From Closterium sp. NIES-65 (Eukaryota; Streptophyta; Zygnematophyceae; Desmidiales; Closteriaceae), in the NCBI GenBank assembly GCA_948144175.1, contig CANXME010000502.1, positions 31,182 to 95,181 of the forward strand: DNA of 64,000 bases. The letters run 5' to 3'. The translations under genes and the position numbers were made by a program. The notes beneath the pieces were generated by a model. It saw nothing but the letters and a program-made list of their open reading frames with translations, had not been told where the DNA came from and did not search any database. Shown here piece by piece: positions 43,201-56,600 of the stretch; within the stretch, counting starts at the first letter, position 1, and each line of letters starts with the position of its first letter.

Positions 43201-46161
43201 TCTTGCAATTTTGCACATGCTAGACCCTTGTTCTTGCAATTTTGCACACGCTAGGCCCTTGTTCTAACAATTTTGCACACGCTAGGCCCTTGTTCTTGAT
43301 TTTTTGCACATGCTAGGCCCTTGCTCTCGCTATTTTGCACTCGCTAGGCCCTTGTTCTTGCAATTTTGCACACGCTAGGCCCTTGTTCTTGCAATTTTTC
43401 ACATGCTAGACCCTTGTTCTTGCAATTTTGCACACGCTAGGCCCTTGTTCTTACTATTTCACGAACGCTAGGCCCTTGTTCTTGATTTTTTGCACACGCT
43501 AGGCCCTTGCTATTGCTATTTTGCACTCGCTAGGCCCTTGTTCTTGCAATTTTGCACACGCTAGGCCCTTGTTCTTGCAATTTTGCACACGCTAGGCCCT
43601 TGTTCTTGCAATTTTGCACACGCTAGGCCCATGTTCTTTTTATTTTGCACACGCTAGGCCCTTGTTCTTGCTATTTTGCACACGCTATGCCCTTGTTCTT
43701 TTTATTTTGCACACACTAGGCCCTTGTTCTTGCAATTTTGCACATGCTAGACCCTTGTTTTTTTTATTTTGCACACGCTAGGCCCTTGTTCTTGCTATTT
43801 CGCGAACGCTAGGCCCTTGTTCTTGATTTTTTGCACATGCTATGCCCTTGCTCTTGCTATTTTGCACTCGCTAGGCCCTTGTTCTTGCAATTTTGCACAC
43901 GCTAGGCCCTTGTTCTTGCAATTTTGCACATGCTAGGCCCTTGTTCTTTTTATTTTGCACACGCTAGGCCCTTGTTCTTGCTATTTCGCGAACGCTAGGC
44001 CCTTGTTCTTGATTTTTTGCACACGCTAGGCCCTTGCTCTTGCTATTTTGCACTCGGTAGGCCCTTGTTCTTGCAATTTTGCACACGCTAGGCCCTTGTT
44101 CTTGCAATTTTGCACACACTAGGCCCTTGTTCTTATTTTTTTGCACACACTAGGTCCTTCTTTTTATTTTGCACACGCTAGGCCCTTGTTCTTGCAATTT
44201 TGCACACGCTAGACCCTTGTTCGTTTTATTTTGCACACGCTAGGCCCTTGCTCATGCTATTTCGTGAACGCTAGGCCCTTGTTCTTGATTTTTTGCACAC
44301 GTTAGGCCCTTGCTCTTGCTATTTTGCACTCGCTAGGCCCTTGTTCTTGCAATTTTGCACACGCTAGGCCCTTGTTCTTTTTATTTTGCACACGCTAGGC
44401 CCTTGTTCTTGCTATTTTGCACACGCTATGCCCTTGTTCTTTATATTTTGCACACGCTTGGCCCTTGTTCTTGCAATTTTGCACATGCTAGACCCTTGTT
44501 CTTTTTATTTTGCACACGCTAGGCCCTTGCTCTTGCTATTTCGTGAACGCTAGGCCCTTGTTCTTTATTTTTTGCACACGCTAGGCCCTTGCTCTTGCTA
44601 TTTTGCACTCGCTAGGCCCTTGTTCTTGCAATTTTGCACACGGTAGGCCCTTGTTCTTGCAATTTTGCACATGCTAGACCCTTGTTCTTGCAATTTTGCA
44701 CACGCTAGGCCCTTGTTCTTGCTATTTCACGAACGCTAGGCCCTTGTTCTTGATTTTTTGCACACGCTAGGCCCTTGCTCTTGCTATTTTGCACTCGCTA
44801 GGCCCTTGTTCTTGCAATTTTGCACACGCTAGGCCCTTGTTCTTGCAATTTTGCACACGCTAGGCCCTTGTTCTTTTTATTTTGCACACGCTAGGCCCTT
44901 GTTCTTGCTATTTTGCACACGCTATGCCCTTGTTCTTTTTATTTTGCACACGCTAGGCCTTTGTTCTTGCAATTTTGCACATGCTAGACCCTTGTTCTTT
45001 TTATTTTGCACACGCTAGGCCCTTGTTCTTGCTATTTCGCGAACGCTAGGCCCTTGTTCTTGATTTTTTGCACATGCTAGGCCCTTGCTCTTGCTATTTT
45101 GCACTCGCTAGGCCCTTGTTCTTGCAATTTTGCACACGCTAGGCCCTTGTTCTTGCAATTTTGCACATGCTAGGCCCTTGTTCTTTTTATTTTGCACACG
45201 CTAGGCCCTTGTTCTTTTTATTTTGCACACGCTATGCCCTTGTTCTTTTTATTTTGCACACACTATGCCCTTGTTCTTTTTATTTTGCACACGCTAGGCC
45301 CTTGTTCTTGCTATTTCGCGAACGCTAGGCCCTTGTTCTTGATTTTTTGCACACGCTAGGCCCTTGCTCTTGCTATTTTGCACTCGCTAGGCCCTTGTTC
45401 TTGCAATTTTGCACACGCTAGGCCCTTGTTCTTGCAATTTTGCACAAGCTAGGCCCTTGTTCTTTTTAATTTACACACGCTAGGCCCTTGTTCTTTTTAT
45501 TTTGCACACGCTAGGTCCTTGTTCTTGCTATTTTGCACGCGCTATGCCCTTGTTCTTTATATTTTGCACACGCTTGGCCCTTGTTCTTGCAATTTTGCAC
45601 ATGCTAGACCCTTGTTCTTTTTATTTTGCACACGCTAGGCCCTTGCTCTTGCTATTTCGTGAACGCTAGGCCCTTGTTCTTGATTTTTTGCACACGCTTG
45701 GCCATTGCTCTTGCTATTTTGCACACGCTAGGCCCTTGTTCTTGCAATTTTGCACGTGCTAGGCCCTTGTTCTTTTTTTTTTCCACACGCTAGGCCCTTG
45801 TTCTTTTTATTTTGCACACGCTAGGCCCTTGTTCTTGCTATTTTGCACACGCTATGCCCTTGTTCTTTTTATTTTGCACACGCTAGGCCCTTGTTCTTGC
45901 AATTTTGCACATGGTAGACCCTTGTTCTTTTTATTTTGCACACCCTAGGCCCTTGTACTTGCTATTTCGCGAACGCTAGGCCCTTGTTCTTGATGTTTTG
46001 CACACGCTAGGCCCTTCCTCTTGTTATTTTGCACTCACTAGGCCTTTGTTCTTGCAATTTTGCACATGCTAGGCCCTTGTTCTTGCAATTTTGCACACGC
46101 TAGGCCCTTGTTCTTTTCATTTTGCACACGCTAGGCCCTTGTTCTTTTTATTTTGCACACG
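40213..46161 (+). repeat. two successive multi-kilobase blocks within the 31-bp satellite
   Basis: Block 1 (40213-42785) and block 2 (42786 to about 45420, then continuing with sequence like 39080-40210 to 46161) share the same order of rare monomers. A third copy begins at 46162. Rare markers include GCGCATGCTAGACCC, CGCTCGGCCC, TTTCCCGAACG and TAATTTGCACACG. The block boundaries are approximate. Confidence 0.75.
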
Positions 46162-48366
46162 CTAGGCCCTTGTTCTTGCAATTTTGCACATGCTAGGCCC
46201 TTGTTCTTGCAATTTTGCGCATGCTAGACCCTTGTTCTTTTTATTTTGCACACGCTCGGCCCTTGCTCTTGCTATTTCCCGAACGCTAGGCCCTTGTTCT
46301 TGACTTTTTGCACACGCTAGGCCCTTGCTCTTGCTATTTTGCACTCGCTAGGCCCTTGTTCTTGCAATTTTGCACACGCTAGGCCCTTGTTCTTGCAATT
46401 TTGCACACGCTAGGCCCTTGTTCTTTTTAATTTGCACACGCTAGGCCCTTGTTCTTGCTATTTTGCACAGGCTATGCCTTTGTTGTTTTTATTTTGCACA
46501 CACTATGCCCTTGTTCTTTTTTTTTTGCACACGCTATGCCCTTGTTCTTTTTATTTTGCACACGCTATGCCCTTGTTCTTGCAATTTTGCACATGCTAGA
46601 CCCTTGTTCTTGCAATTTTGCACACGCTAGGCCCTTGTTCTAACAATTTTGCACACGCTAGGCCCTTGTTCTTGATTTTTTGCACACGCTAGGCCCTTGC
46701 TCTCGCTATTTTGCACTCGCTAGGCCCTTGTTCTTGCAATTTTGCACACGCTAGGCCCTTGTTCTTGCAATTTTGCACACGCTAGGCCTTTGTTCTTGCA
46801 ATTTTGCACACGCTAGGCCCATGTTCTTTTTATTTTGCACACGCTAGGCACTTGTTCTTGCTATTTTGCACACGCTATGCCCTTGTTCGTTTTATTTTGC
46901 ACACGCTAGGCCCTTGTTCTTGCAATTTTGCACATGCTAGACCCTTGTTCTTTTTATTTTGCACACGCTAGGCCCTTGTTCTTGCTATTTCGCGAACGCT
47001 AGGCCCTTGTTCTTGATTTTTTGCACACGCTAGGCCCTTGTTCTTGCTATTTTGCACTCGCTAGGCACTTGTTCTTGCAATTTTGCACACGCTAGGCCCT
47101 TGTTCTTGCAATTTTGCACATGCTAGGCCCTTGTTCTTTTTATTTTGCACATGCTAGGCCCTTGTTCTTTTTATTTTGCACACGCTATGCCCTTGTTCTT
47201 TTTATTTTGCACACGCTAGGCCCTTGTTCTTGCTATTTCGCGAACGCTAGGCCCTTGTTCTTGATTTTTTGCACACGCTAGGCCCTTGCTATTGCTATTT
47301 TGCACTCGCTAGGCCCTTGTTCTTGCAATTTTGCACACCCTAGGCCCTTGTTCTTGCAATTTTGCACAAGCTAGGCCCTTGTTCTTTTTAATTTACACAC
47401 GCTAGGCCCTTGTTCTTTTTATTTTGCACACGCTAGGCCCTTGTTCTTGCTATTTTGCACACGCTATGCCCTTGTTCTTTATATTTTGCACACGCTTGGC
47501 CCTTGTTCTTGCAATTTTGCACATGCTAGACCCTTGTTCTTTTTATTTTGCACACGCTAGGCCCTTGCTCTTGCTATTTCGCGAACGCTAGGCCCTTGTT
47601 CTCGCAATTTTGCACATGCTAGACCCTTGTTTTTTTTATTTTGCACACGCCAGGCCCTTGTTCTTGCTATTTCGCGAACGCTAGGCCCTTGTTCTTGATT
47701 TTTTGCACACGCTAGGCCCTTGCTCTTGCTATTTTGCACTCGCTAGGCCCTTGTTCTTGCAATTTTGCACACGCTAGGCTCTTGTTCTTGCAATTTTGCA
47801 CACGCTAGGCCCTTGTTCTTTTTATTTTGCACACGCTAGGCCCTTGTTCTTTTTATTTTGCACACGTTAGGCCCTTGTTCTTGCTATTTTGCACACGCTA
47901 TGCCCTTGTTCTTGCAATTTTGCACATGCTAGACCCTTGTTCTTGCAATTTTGCACACGCTAGGCCCTTGTTGTTGCTATTTCACGAACGCTAGGCCCTT
48001 GTTCTTGATTTTTTGCACACGCTAGGCCCTTGCTTTTGCTATTTTGCACTCGCTAGGCCCTTGTTCTTGCAATTTTGCACACGCTAGGCCCTTGTTCTTG
48101 CAATTTTGCACACGCTAGGCCCTTGTTCTTGCAATTTTGCACACGCTAGGCCTATGTTCTTTTTATTTTGCACACGCTAGGCCCTTGTTCTTGCTATTTT
48201 GCACAGGCTATGCCCTTGTTCTTTTTGTTTTGCACACGCTAGGCCCTTGTTCTTGCAATTTTGCACATGCTAGACCCTTGTTCTTTTTATTTTGCACACG
48301 CTAGGCGTTTGTTCTTGCTATTTCGCGAACGCTAGGCCCTTGTTCTTGAGTTTTTGCACACGCTAG

Positions 48367-51300
48367 GGCATAGCGTGTGCAAAATTGCAAGAACAAGGGC
48401 ATAGCGTGTGCAAAATAGCAAGAACAAGGGCCTAGCGTGTGCAAAATAAGAAGGACAAGGGCCTAGCGTGTGCAAAATAAAAAGAACAAGGGCCTAGCGT
48501 GTGCAAAATTGCAAGAACAAGGGCCTAGCGTGTGCAAAATTGCAAGAACAAGGGCCTAGCGTGTGCAAAATAAAAAGAACAAGGGCCTAGCGTGTGCAAA
48601 ATAAAAAGAACAAGGGCCTAGGGTGTGCAAAATAGCAAGAACAAGGGCCTAGCGTGTGCAAGATAAAAAGAACAAGGGCCTAGCGCGTTCAAAACAAAAA
48701 GAACAAGGGCCTAGCGTGTGCAAAATTGCAAGAACAAGGGCCTAGCGTGTGCAAAATAAAAAGAACAAGGGCCTAGCGCGTTCAAAACAAAAAGAACAAG
48801 GGCCTAGCGTGTGCAAAATTGCAAGAACAAGGGCCTAGCGTGTGCAAAATTGCAAGAACAAGGGCCTAGCGAGTGCAAAATAAAAAGAGCAAGGGCCTAG
48901 CGTGTGCAAAAAACACAAGAACAAGGGCCTAGCGTTTGCGAAAAAGCAAGAACAAGGGCCTAGCGTGTGCAAAATTGCAAGAACAAGGGCCTAGCGTGTG
49001 CAAAATTGCAAGAACAAGGGCCTAGCGAGTGCAAAATAGCAAAAGCAAGGGCCTAGCGTGTGCAAAAAATCAAGAACAGGGGCCTAGCACTCGCGAAATA
49101 GCAAGAACAAGGGCCTAGCGTGTGCAAAATAAAAAGAACAAGGGTCTAGCATGTGCAAAATTGCAAGAACAAGGGAATAGCGTGTGCAAAATAAAAAGAA
49201 CAAGGGCATAGCGTGTGCAAAATAAAAAGAACAAGGGCATAGCGTGTGCAAAAAAAAAAGAACAAGGGCCTAGCGTGTGCAAAATAAAAAGAATAAGGGC
49301 CTAGCGTGTGAAAAATTGCAAGAACAAGGGCCTAGCGTGTGCAAAATTGCAAGAACAAGGGCCTAGCAAGTGCAAAATAGCAAGAGCAAGGGCCTAGCAT
49401 GTGCAAAAAATCAAGAACAAGGGCCTAGCGTTCGCGAAATAGCAAGAACAAGGGCCTAGCATGAGCAAAATTGCAAGAACAAGGGTCTAGCGTGTGCAAA
49501 ATTGCAGGAACAAGGGCCTAGCGTGTGCAAAAAAAAAAGAACAAGGGCCTAGCGTGTGCAAAATAAAAAGAGCTAGGGCCTAGCGTGTACAAAATTGCAA
49601 GAACAAGGGCCTAGCGTGTGCAAAATTGCAAGAACAAGGGTCTAGCGTGTGCAAAATTGCAAGAACAAGGGCCTAGCGTGTGCAAAATAGCAAGAGCAAG
49701 GGCCTAGCGTGTGCAAAAGAGCAAGAACAAGGGCCTAGCGTTCGTGAAATAGCAAGAACAAGGGCCTAGCGTGTGCAAAATAAAAAGAACAAGGGTCTAG
49801 CGTGTGCAAAATTGCAAGAACAAGAGCCTAGCGTGTGCAAAATAAAAAGAACAAGGGCATAGCGTGTGCAAAATAGCAAGAGCAAGGGCCTAGCGTGTGC
49901 AAAAAATCAAGAACAAGGGCCTAGCGTTCGCGAAATAGCAAGAACAAGGGCCTAGCGTGTGCAAAATAAAAAGAACAAGGGTCTAGCATGTGCAAAATTG
50001 CAAGAACAAGGGCCCAGCGTGTGCAAAATAAAAAGAACAAGGGCATAGCGTGTGCAAAATAAAAGAACAAGGGCATAGCGTGTGCAAAATAAAAGGAACA
50101 AAGGCCTAGCGTGTGCAAAATAAAAAGAACAAGGGCCTAGCGTGTGCAAAATTGCAAGAACAAGGGCCTAGCGTGTGCAAAATTGCAAGAACAAGGGCCT
50201 AGCGTGTGCAAAATAAAAAGAACAAGGGCCTAGCGTGTGCAAAATAAAAAGAACATGGGCCTAGGGTGTGCAAAATAGCAAGAACAAGGGCCTAGCGTGT
50301 GCAAAATAAAAAGAACAAAGGCCTAGCGCGTTCAAAACAAAAAGAACAAGGGCCTAGCGTGTGCAAAATTGCAAGAACAAGGGCCTAGCGTGTGCAAAAT
50401 TGCAAGAACAAGGGCCTAGCGAGTGCAAAATAAAAAGAGCAAGGGCCTAGCGTGTGCAAAAAAACAAGAACAAGGGCCTAGCGTTCGCGAAATAGCAAGA
50501 ACAAGGGCCTAGCGTGTGCAAAATTGCAAGAACAAGGGCCTAGCCTGTGCAAAATTGCAAGAACAAGGGCCTAGCGAGTGCAAAATAGCAAAAGCAAGGG
50601 CCTAGCGTATGCAAATAATCAAGAACAAGGGCCTAGCGTGTGCAAAATAAAAAGAACAAGGGTCTAGCATGTGCAAAATTGCAAGAACAAGGGCCTAGCG
50701 TGTGCAAAAAAAAAAGAACAAGGGCATAGCGTGTGCAAAATAAAAAGGACAAGGGCATAGCGTGTGCAAAATAAAAAGAACAAGGGCCTAGCGTGTGCAA
50801 AATGAAAAGAACAACGGCCTAGCGTGTGCAAAATTGCAAGAACAAGGGCCTAGCGTGTGCAAAATTGCAAGAACAAGGGCCTAGCGAGTGCAAAATAGCA
50901 AGAGCAAGGGCCTAGCGTGTGCAAATAATCAAGAACAAGGGCCTAGCGTTCGGGAAATAGCAAGAACAAGGGCCTAGCGTGTGCAAAATAAAAAGAACAA
51001 GGGTCTGGCATGTGCAAAATTGGAATTAAGGGCCTAGCGTGTGCAAAATTGCAAGAACAAGGGCCTAGCGTGTGCAAAATAGCAAGAACAAGGGCCTAGC
51101 GTGTGCAAAATTGCAAGAACAAGGGCCTAGCATGTGCAAAATTGCAAGAACAAGGGCCTAGCGAGTGCAAAATAGCAAGAGCAAGGGCCTAGCATGTGCA
51201 AAAAATCAAGAACAAGGGCCTAGCGTTTGCGAAATAGCAAGAACAAGGGCCTAGTGTGTGCAAAATAAAAAGAACAAGGGTCTAGCATGTGCAAAAATGC

Positions 51301-53655
51301 AAGAACAAGGGCCTAGCGTGTGCAAAATAAAAAGAACAAGGGCATAGCATGTGCAACATAGCAAGAACAAGGGCCTAGCGTGTGCAAAATAAAAAGAGCA
51401 AGGGCCTAGCGTGTGCAAAAAAAAAAGAACAAGGGCCTAGCGTGTGCAAAATTGCAAGAACAAGGGCGTAAAGAGTGCAAAACAGCAAGAGCAAGGGCCT
51501 AGCGTGTGCAAAAAATCAAGAACAAGGGCCTAGCGTTCGCGAAATAGCAAGAACAAGGGCCTAGCGTGTGCAAAATAAAAAGAACAAGGGTCTAGCATGT
51601 GCAAAATTGCAAGAACAAGGGCCCAGCGTGTGCAAAATAAAAAGAACAAGGGCATAGCGTGTGCAAAATAAAAGAACAAGGGCATAGCGTGTGCAAAATA
51701 AAAGGAACAAGGGCCTAGCGTGTGCAAAATAAAAAGAACAAGGGCCTAGCGTGTGCAAAAGTGCAAGAACAAGGGCCTAGCGTGTGCAAAATTGCAAGAA
51801 CAAGAGCCTAGCCAGTGCAAAATAGCAAGAGCAAGGGCCTAGCGTGTTCAAAAAATCAAGAACAAGGGCCTAGCATTCGCGAAATAGCAAGAACAAGGGC
51901 CTAGCGTGTGCAAAATAAAAAGAACAAGGGTCTAGCATGTGCAAAATTGCAAGAACAAGGGCCTAGCGTGTGCAAAATAAAAGAACAAGGGCATAGCGTG
52001 TGCAAAATAAAAAGAACAAGGGCCTAGCGTGTGCAAAATTGCATGAACAAGGGCCTGGCGTGTGCAAGATTGCAAGAACAAGGGCCTAGCGAGTGCAAAA
52101 TAGCAAGAGCAAGGGCCTAGCGTGTGCAAAAAATCAAGAACCAGGGCCTAGCGTTCGCGAAATAGCAAGAGTAAGGGCCAATCGTGTTCAAAAAAAAAAA
52201 GAACAAGGGTCTAGCATGTGCAAAATTGCAAGAACAAGGGCCAAGCGTGTGCAAAATAAAAAGAACAAGGGCATAGCGTGTGCAAAATAGCAAGAACAAG
52301 GGCGTGGCGCAAGCAAAATAAAAAGAACAAGGGCTTAGCGTTTGCGAAATTGCAAGAACAAGGGCCTAGCGTGTGCAAAATTGCAAGAACAAGGGCCTAG
52401 CGAGTCCAAAATTGCAAGAGCAAGGGCCTAGCGTGTGCAAAAAATCAAGAACAAGGGCCTAGCGTTCGCGAAATAGCAAGAACAAGGGCCTAGCGTGTGC
52501 AAAATAAAAAGAACAAGGGTCTAGCATGTGCAAAATTGCAAGAACAAGGGCCTAGCGTGTGCAAAATAATAAGAACAAGGGCATAGCGTGTGCAAAAAAA
52601 AAAGAACAAGGGCATAGCGTGTGCAAAATAAAAGGAACAAGGGCCTAGCGTGTGCAAAATAAAAAGAACAAGGGCCTAGCGTGTGCAAAATTGCAAGAAC
52701 AAGGGCCTAGCGTGTGCAAAATTGCAAGAACAAGGGCCTAGCGAGTGCAAAATAGCAAGAGCAAGGGCCTAGCGTGTGCAAAAAATCAAGAACCAGGGCC
52801 TAGCGTTCGCGAAATAGCAAGAGCAAGGGCCTAGCGTGTGCAAAATAAAAAGAACAAGGGCCTAGCGTGTGCAAAATTGCAAGAACAAGGGCCTAGCGTG
52901 TGCAAAATTGCAAGAACAAGGGCCTAGCGAGTGCAAAATAGCAAGAGCAAGGGCCTAGCGTGTGCAAAAAACCAAGAACCAGGGCCTAGCGTTCGCGAAA
53001 TAGCAAGAGCAAGGGCCTAGCGTGTGCAAAATAAAAAGAACAAGGGCCTAGCGTGTGCAAAATTGCAAGAACAAGGGCCTAGCGTGTGCAAAATTGCAAG
53101 AACAAGGGCCTAGCGAGTGCAAAATAGCAAGAGCAAGGGCCTAGCGTGTGCAAAAAATCAAGAACCAGGGCCTAGCGTTCGCGAAATAGCAAAAACAAGG
53201 GCCTAGCGTGTGCAAAATAAAAAGAACAAGGGCATAGCGTGTGCAAAATAGCAAGAACAAGGGCCTAGCGTGTGCAAAATAAAAAGAACAAGGGCCTAGC
53301 CTGTGCAAAATAAAAAGAACAAGGGCCTAGCGTGTGCAAAATTGCAAGAACAAGGGCCTAGCGTGTGCAAAATTTCAAGAACAAGAGCCTAGCCAGTGCA
53401 AAATAGCAAGAGCAAGGGCCTAGCGTGTGCAAAAAATCAAGAACAAGGGCCTAGCATTCGCGAAATAGCAAGAACAAGGGCCTAGCGTGTGCAAAATAAA
53501 AAGAACAAGGGTGTAGCATGTGCAAAATTGCAAGAACAAGGGCCTAGCGTGTGCAAAATAAGAAGAACAAGGCATAGGTAAGCATAGCGTGTGCAAAATT
53601 AAAAGAACAAGGGCCTAGCGTGTGCAAAATAAAACGAACAAGGGCCTAGCGTGTG
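48367..53655 (-). repeat. 31-bp satellite, reverse orientation (array S6)
   Basis: About 5.3 kb with the reverse complement on the plus strand. The turn is at GCACACGCTAGGGCATAGCGTGTGC (48355-48379), whose outer ten bases on each side are complementary. At about 52786-53166 a six-monomer unit of 186 bp, marked by AAGAACCAGGG, is repeated three times. The last 90 bp before the 182-bp array are irregular (AAGGCATAGGTAAGCATAGCG). No gene is present. Confidence 0.94.
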
Positions 53656-56600
53656 CCGGTACGGATTTCGCAGCTTCCCGGGCTTACAAACGCCCTTATA
53701 TGGGGACGGTTCTTCATGCAGCGGGCCCGTTTGAAGGCAAAAAGAGCTGGAATCTCGTCCCAAGGTATCTAGGATTGTGGCAAACACGATCGTGCTGGGC
53801 GGTCCATGATCCGAGTAACATTGCTTCACATTTTGTACCGGTACGGATTTCGCAGCTTCCCGGGCTCAGAAACGCCCATATATGGGGACGGTTCTTCATG
53901 CGGCGGGCCCGTTTGAAGGCAAAAAGAGCTGGAATCTCGTCCCAAGGTATCTAGGATTGTGGCAAACACGATCGTGCTGGGCGGTCCATGATCCGAGTAA
54001 CATTGCTTCACATTTTGTACCGGTACGGATTTCGCAGCTTCCCGGGCTCAGAAACGCCCTTATATGGGGACGGTTCTTCATGCGGCAGGCCCGTTTGAAG
54101 GCAAAAAGAGCTGGAATCTCGTCCCAAGGTGTCTAGGATTGTGGCAAACACGATCGTGCTGGGCGGTCCATGATCCGAGTAACATGGCTTCACATTTTAT
54201 ACCGGTACGGATTTCGCATCTTCCCGGGCTCACAAACGCCCTTATATGGGGACGGTTCTTCATGCGGGGGGCCCGTTTGAAGGCAAAAAGAGCTGGAATC
54301 TCGTCCCAAGGTATCTAGGATTGTGGCAAACACGATCGTGCTGGGCGGTCCATGATCCGAGTAACATTGCTTCACATTTTGTACCGGTACGGATTTCGCA
54401 GCTTCCCGGGCTCAGAAACGCCCATATATGGGGACGGTTCTTCATGCGGCGGGCCCGTTTGAAGGCAAAAAGAGCTGGAATCTCGTCCCAAGGTATCTAG
54501 GATTGTGGCAAACACGATCGTGCTGGGCGGTCCATGATCCGAGTAACATTGCTTCACATTTTGTACCGGTACGGATTTCGCAGCTTCCCGGGCTCAGAAA
54601 CGCCCATATATGGGGACGGTTCTTCATGCGGCGGGCCCGTTTGAAGGCAAAAAGAGCTGGAATCTCGTCCCAAGGTGTCTAGGATTGTGGCAAACACGAT
54701 CGTGCTGGGCGGTCCATGATCCGAGTAACATTGCTTCACATTTTGTACCGGTACGGATTTCGCAGCTTCCCGGGCTCAGAAACGCCCATATATGGGGACG
54801 GTTCTTCATGCGGCGGGCCCGTTTGAAGGCAAAAAGAGCTGGAATCTCGTCCCAAGGTGTCTAGGATTGTGGCAAACACGATCGTGCTGGGCGGTCCATG
54901 ATCCGAGTAACATTGCTTCTTATTTTATACCGGTACGGATTTCGCATCTTCCAGGGCTCACAAACGCCCTTATATGGGGACGGTTCTTCATGCGGCGGGC
55001 CTGTTTGAAGGAAAAAAGAGCTGGAATCTCGTCCCAAGGTATCTAGGATTGTGGCAAACACGATCGTGCTGGGCGGTCTATGATCCGAGTAACATTGCTT
55101 CACATTTTGTACCGGTACGGATTTCGCAGCTTCCCGGGCTCAGAAACGCCCATACCTGGGGACGGTTCTTCATGCGGCGGGCCCGTTTGAAGGCAAAAAG
55201 AGCTGGAATCTCGTCCCAAGGTGTCTAGGATTGTGGCAAACACGATCGTGCTGGGCGGTCCATGATCCGAGTAACATTGCTTCACATTTTATACCGGTAC
55301 GGATTTCGCATCTTCCCGGGCTCACAAACGCCCTTATATGGGGACGGTTCTTCAGGCGGCGGGCCCGTTTGAAGGCAAAAAGAGCTGGAATCTCGTCCCA
55401 AGGTATCTAGGATTGTGGCAAACACGATCGTGCTGGGCGGTCCATGATCCGAGTAACATTGCTTCACATTTTGTACCGGTACGGATTTCGCAGCTTCCCG
55501 GGCTCAGAAACGCCCATATATGGGGATGGTTCTTCATGCGGCGGGCCCGTTTGAAGGCAAAAAGAGCTGGAATCTCGTCCCAAGGTGTCTAGGATTGTGG
55601 CAAACACGATCGTGCTGGGCGGTCCATGATCCGAGTAACATTGCTTCACATTTTATACCGGTACGGATTTCGCATCTTCCAGGGCTCACAAACGCCCTTT
55701 TATGGGGACGGTTCTTCATGCGGCGGGCCTGTTAGAAGGAAAAAAGAGCTGGAATCTCGTCCCAAGGTATCTAGGATTGTGGCAAACACGATCGTGCTGG
55801 GCGGTCCATGATCCGAGTAACATTGCTTCACATTTTGTACCGGTACGGATTTCGCAGCTTCCCGGGCTCAGAAACGCCCATATCTGGGGACGGTTCTTCA
55901 TGCGGCGGGCCCGTTTGAAGGCAAAAAGAGCTGGAATCTCGTCCTAAGGTGTCTAGGAGTGTGGCAAACACGATCGTGCTGGGCGGTCCATGATCCGAGT
56001 AACATTGCTTCACATTTTATACCGGTACGGATTTCGCATCTTCCCGGGCTCACAAACGCCCTTATATGGGGACGATTCTTCATGCGGCGGGCCCGTTTGA
56101 AGGCAAAAAGAGCTGGAATCTCGTCCCAAGGTATCTAGGATTGTGGCAAACACGATCGTGCTGGGCGGTCCATGATCCGAGTAACATTGCTTCACATTTT
56201 GTACCGGTACGGATTTCGCAGCTTCCCGGGCTCAGAAACGCCCATATATGGGGACGGTTCTTCATGCGGCGGGCCTGTTTGAAGGCAAAAGAAGCTGGAA
56301 TCTCGTCCCAAGGTGTCTAGGATTGTGGCAAACACGATCGTGCTGGGCGGTCCATGATCCGAGTAACATTGCTTCACATTTTATACCGGTACGGATTTCG
56401 CATCTTCCAGGGCTCACAAACGCCCTTATATGGGGACGGTTCTTCATGCGGCGGGCCTGTTTGAAGGCAAAAAGAGCTGGAATCTCGTCCCAAGGTATCT
56501 AGGATTGTGGCAAACACGATCGTGCTGGGCGGTCCATGATCCGAGTAACATTGCTTCACATTTTGTACCGGTACGGATTTCGCAGCTTCCCGGGCTCAGA

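Larger units (their letters stand above)
37110..48366 (+). repeat. 31-bp satellite, forward orientation (array S5), with higher-order blocks
   Basis: About 11.3 kb, roughly 360 forward monomers. The start (37110-37983) is copied at 63127-64000, including the rare GCAGACGC and GCACAGGC monomers. Internally, a segment from 40213 recurs at 42786 (offset 2,573, becoming 2,635 after a two-monomer difference) and again at 46162. These share odd monomers such as TTTTTTTTTTAACACGC, TTCTAACAATTTTGC and TTGACTTTTTGC. No gene is present. Confidence 0.95.
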
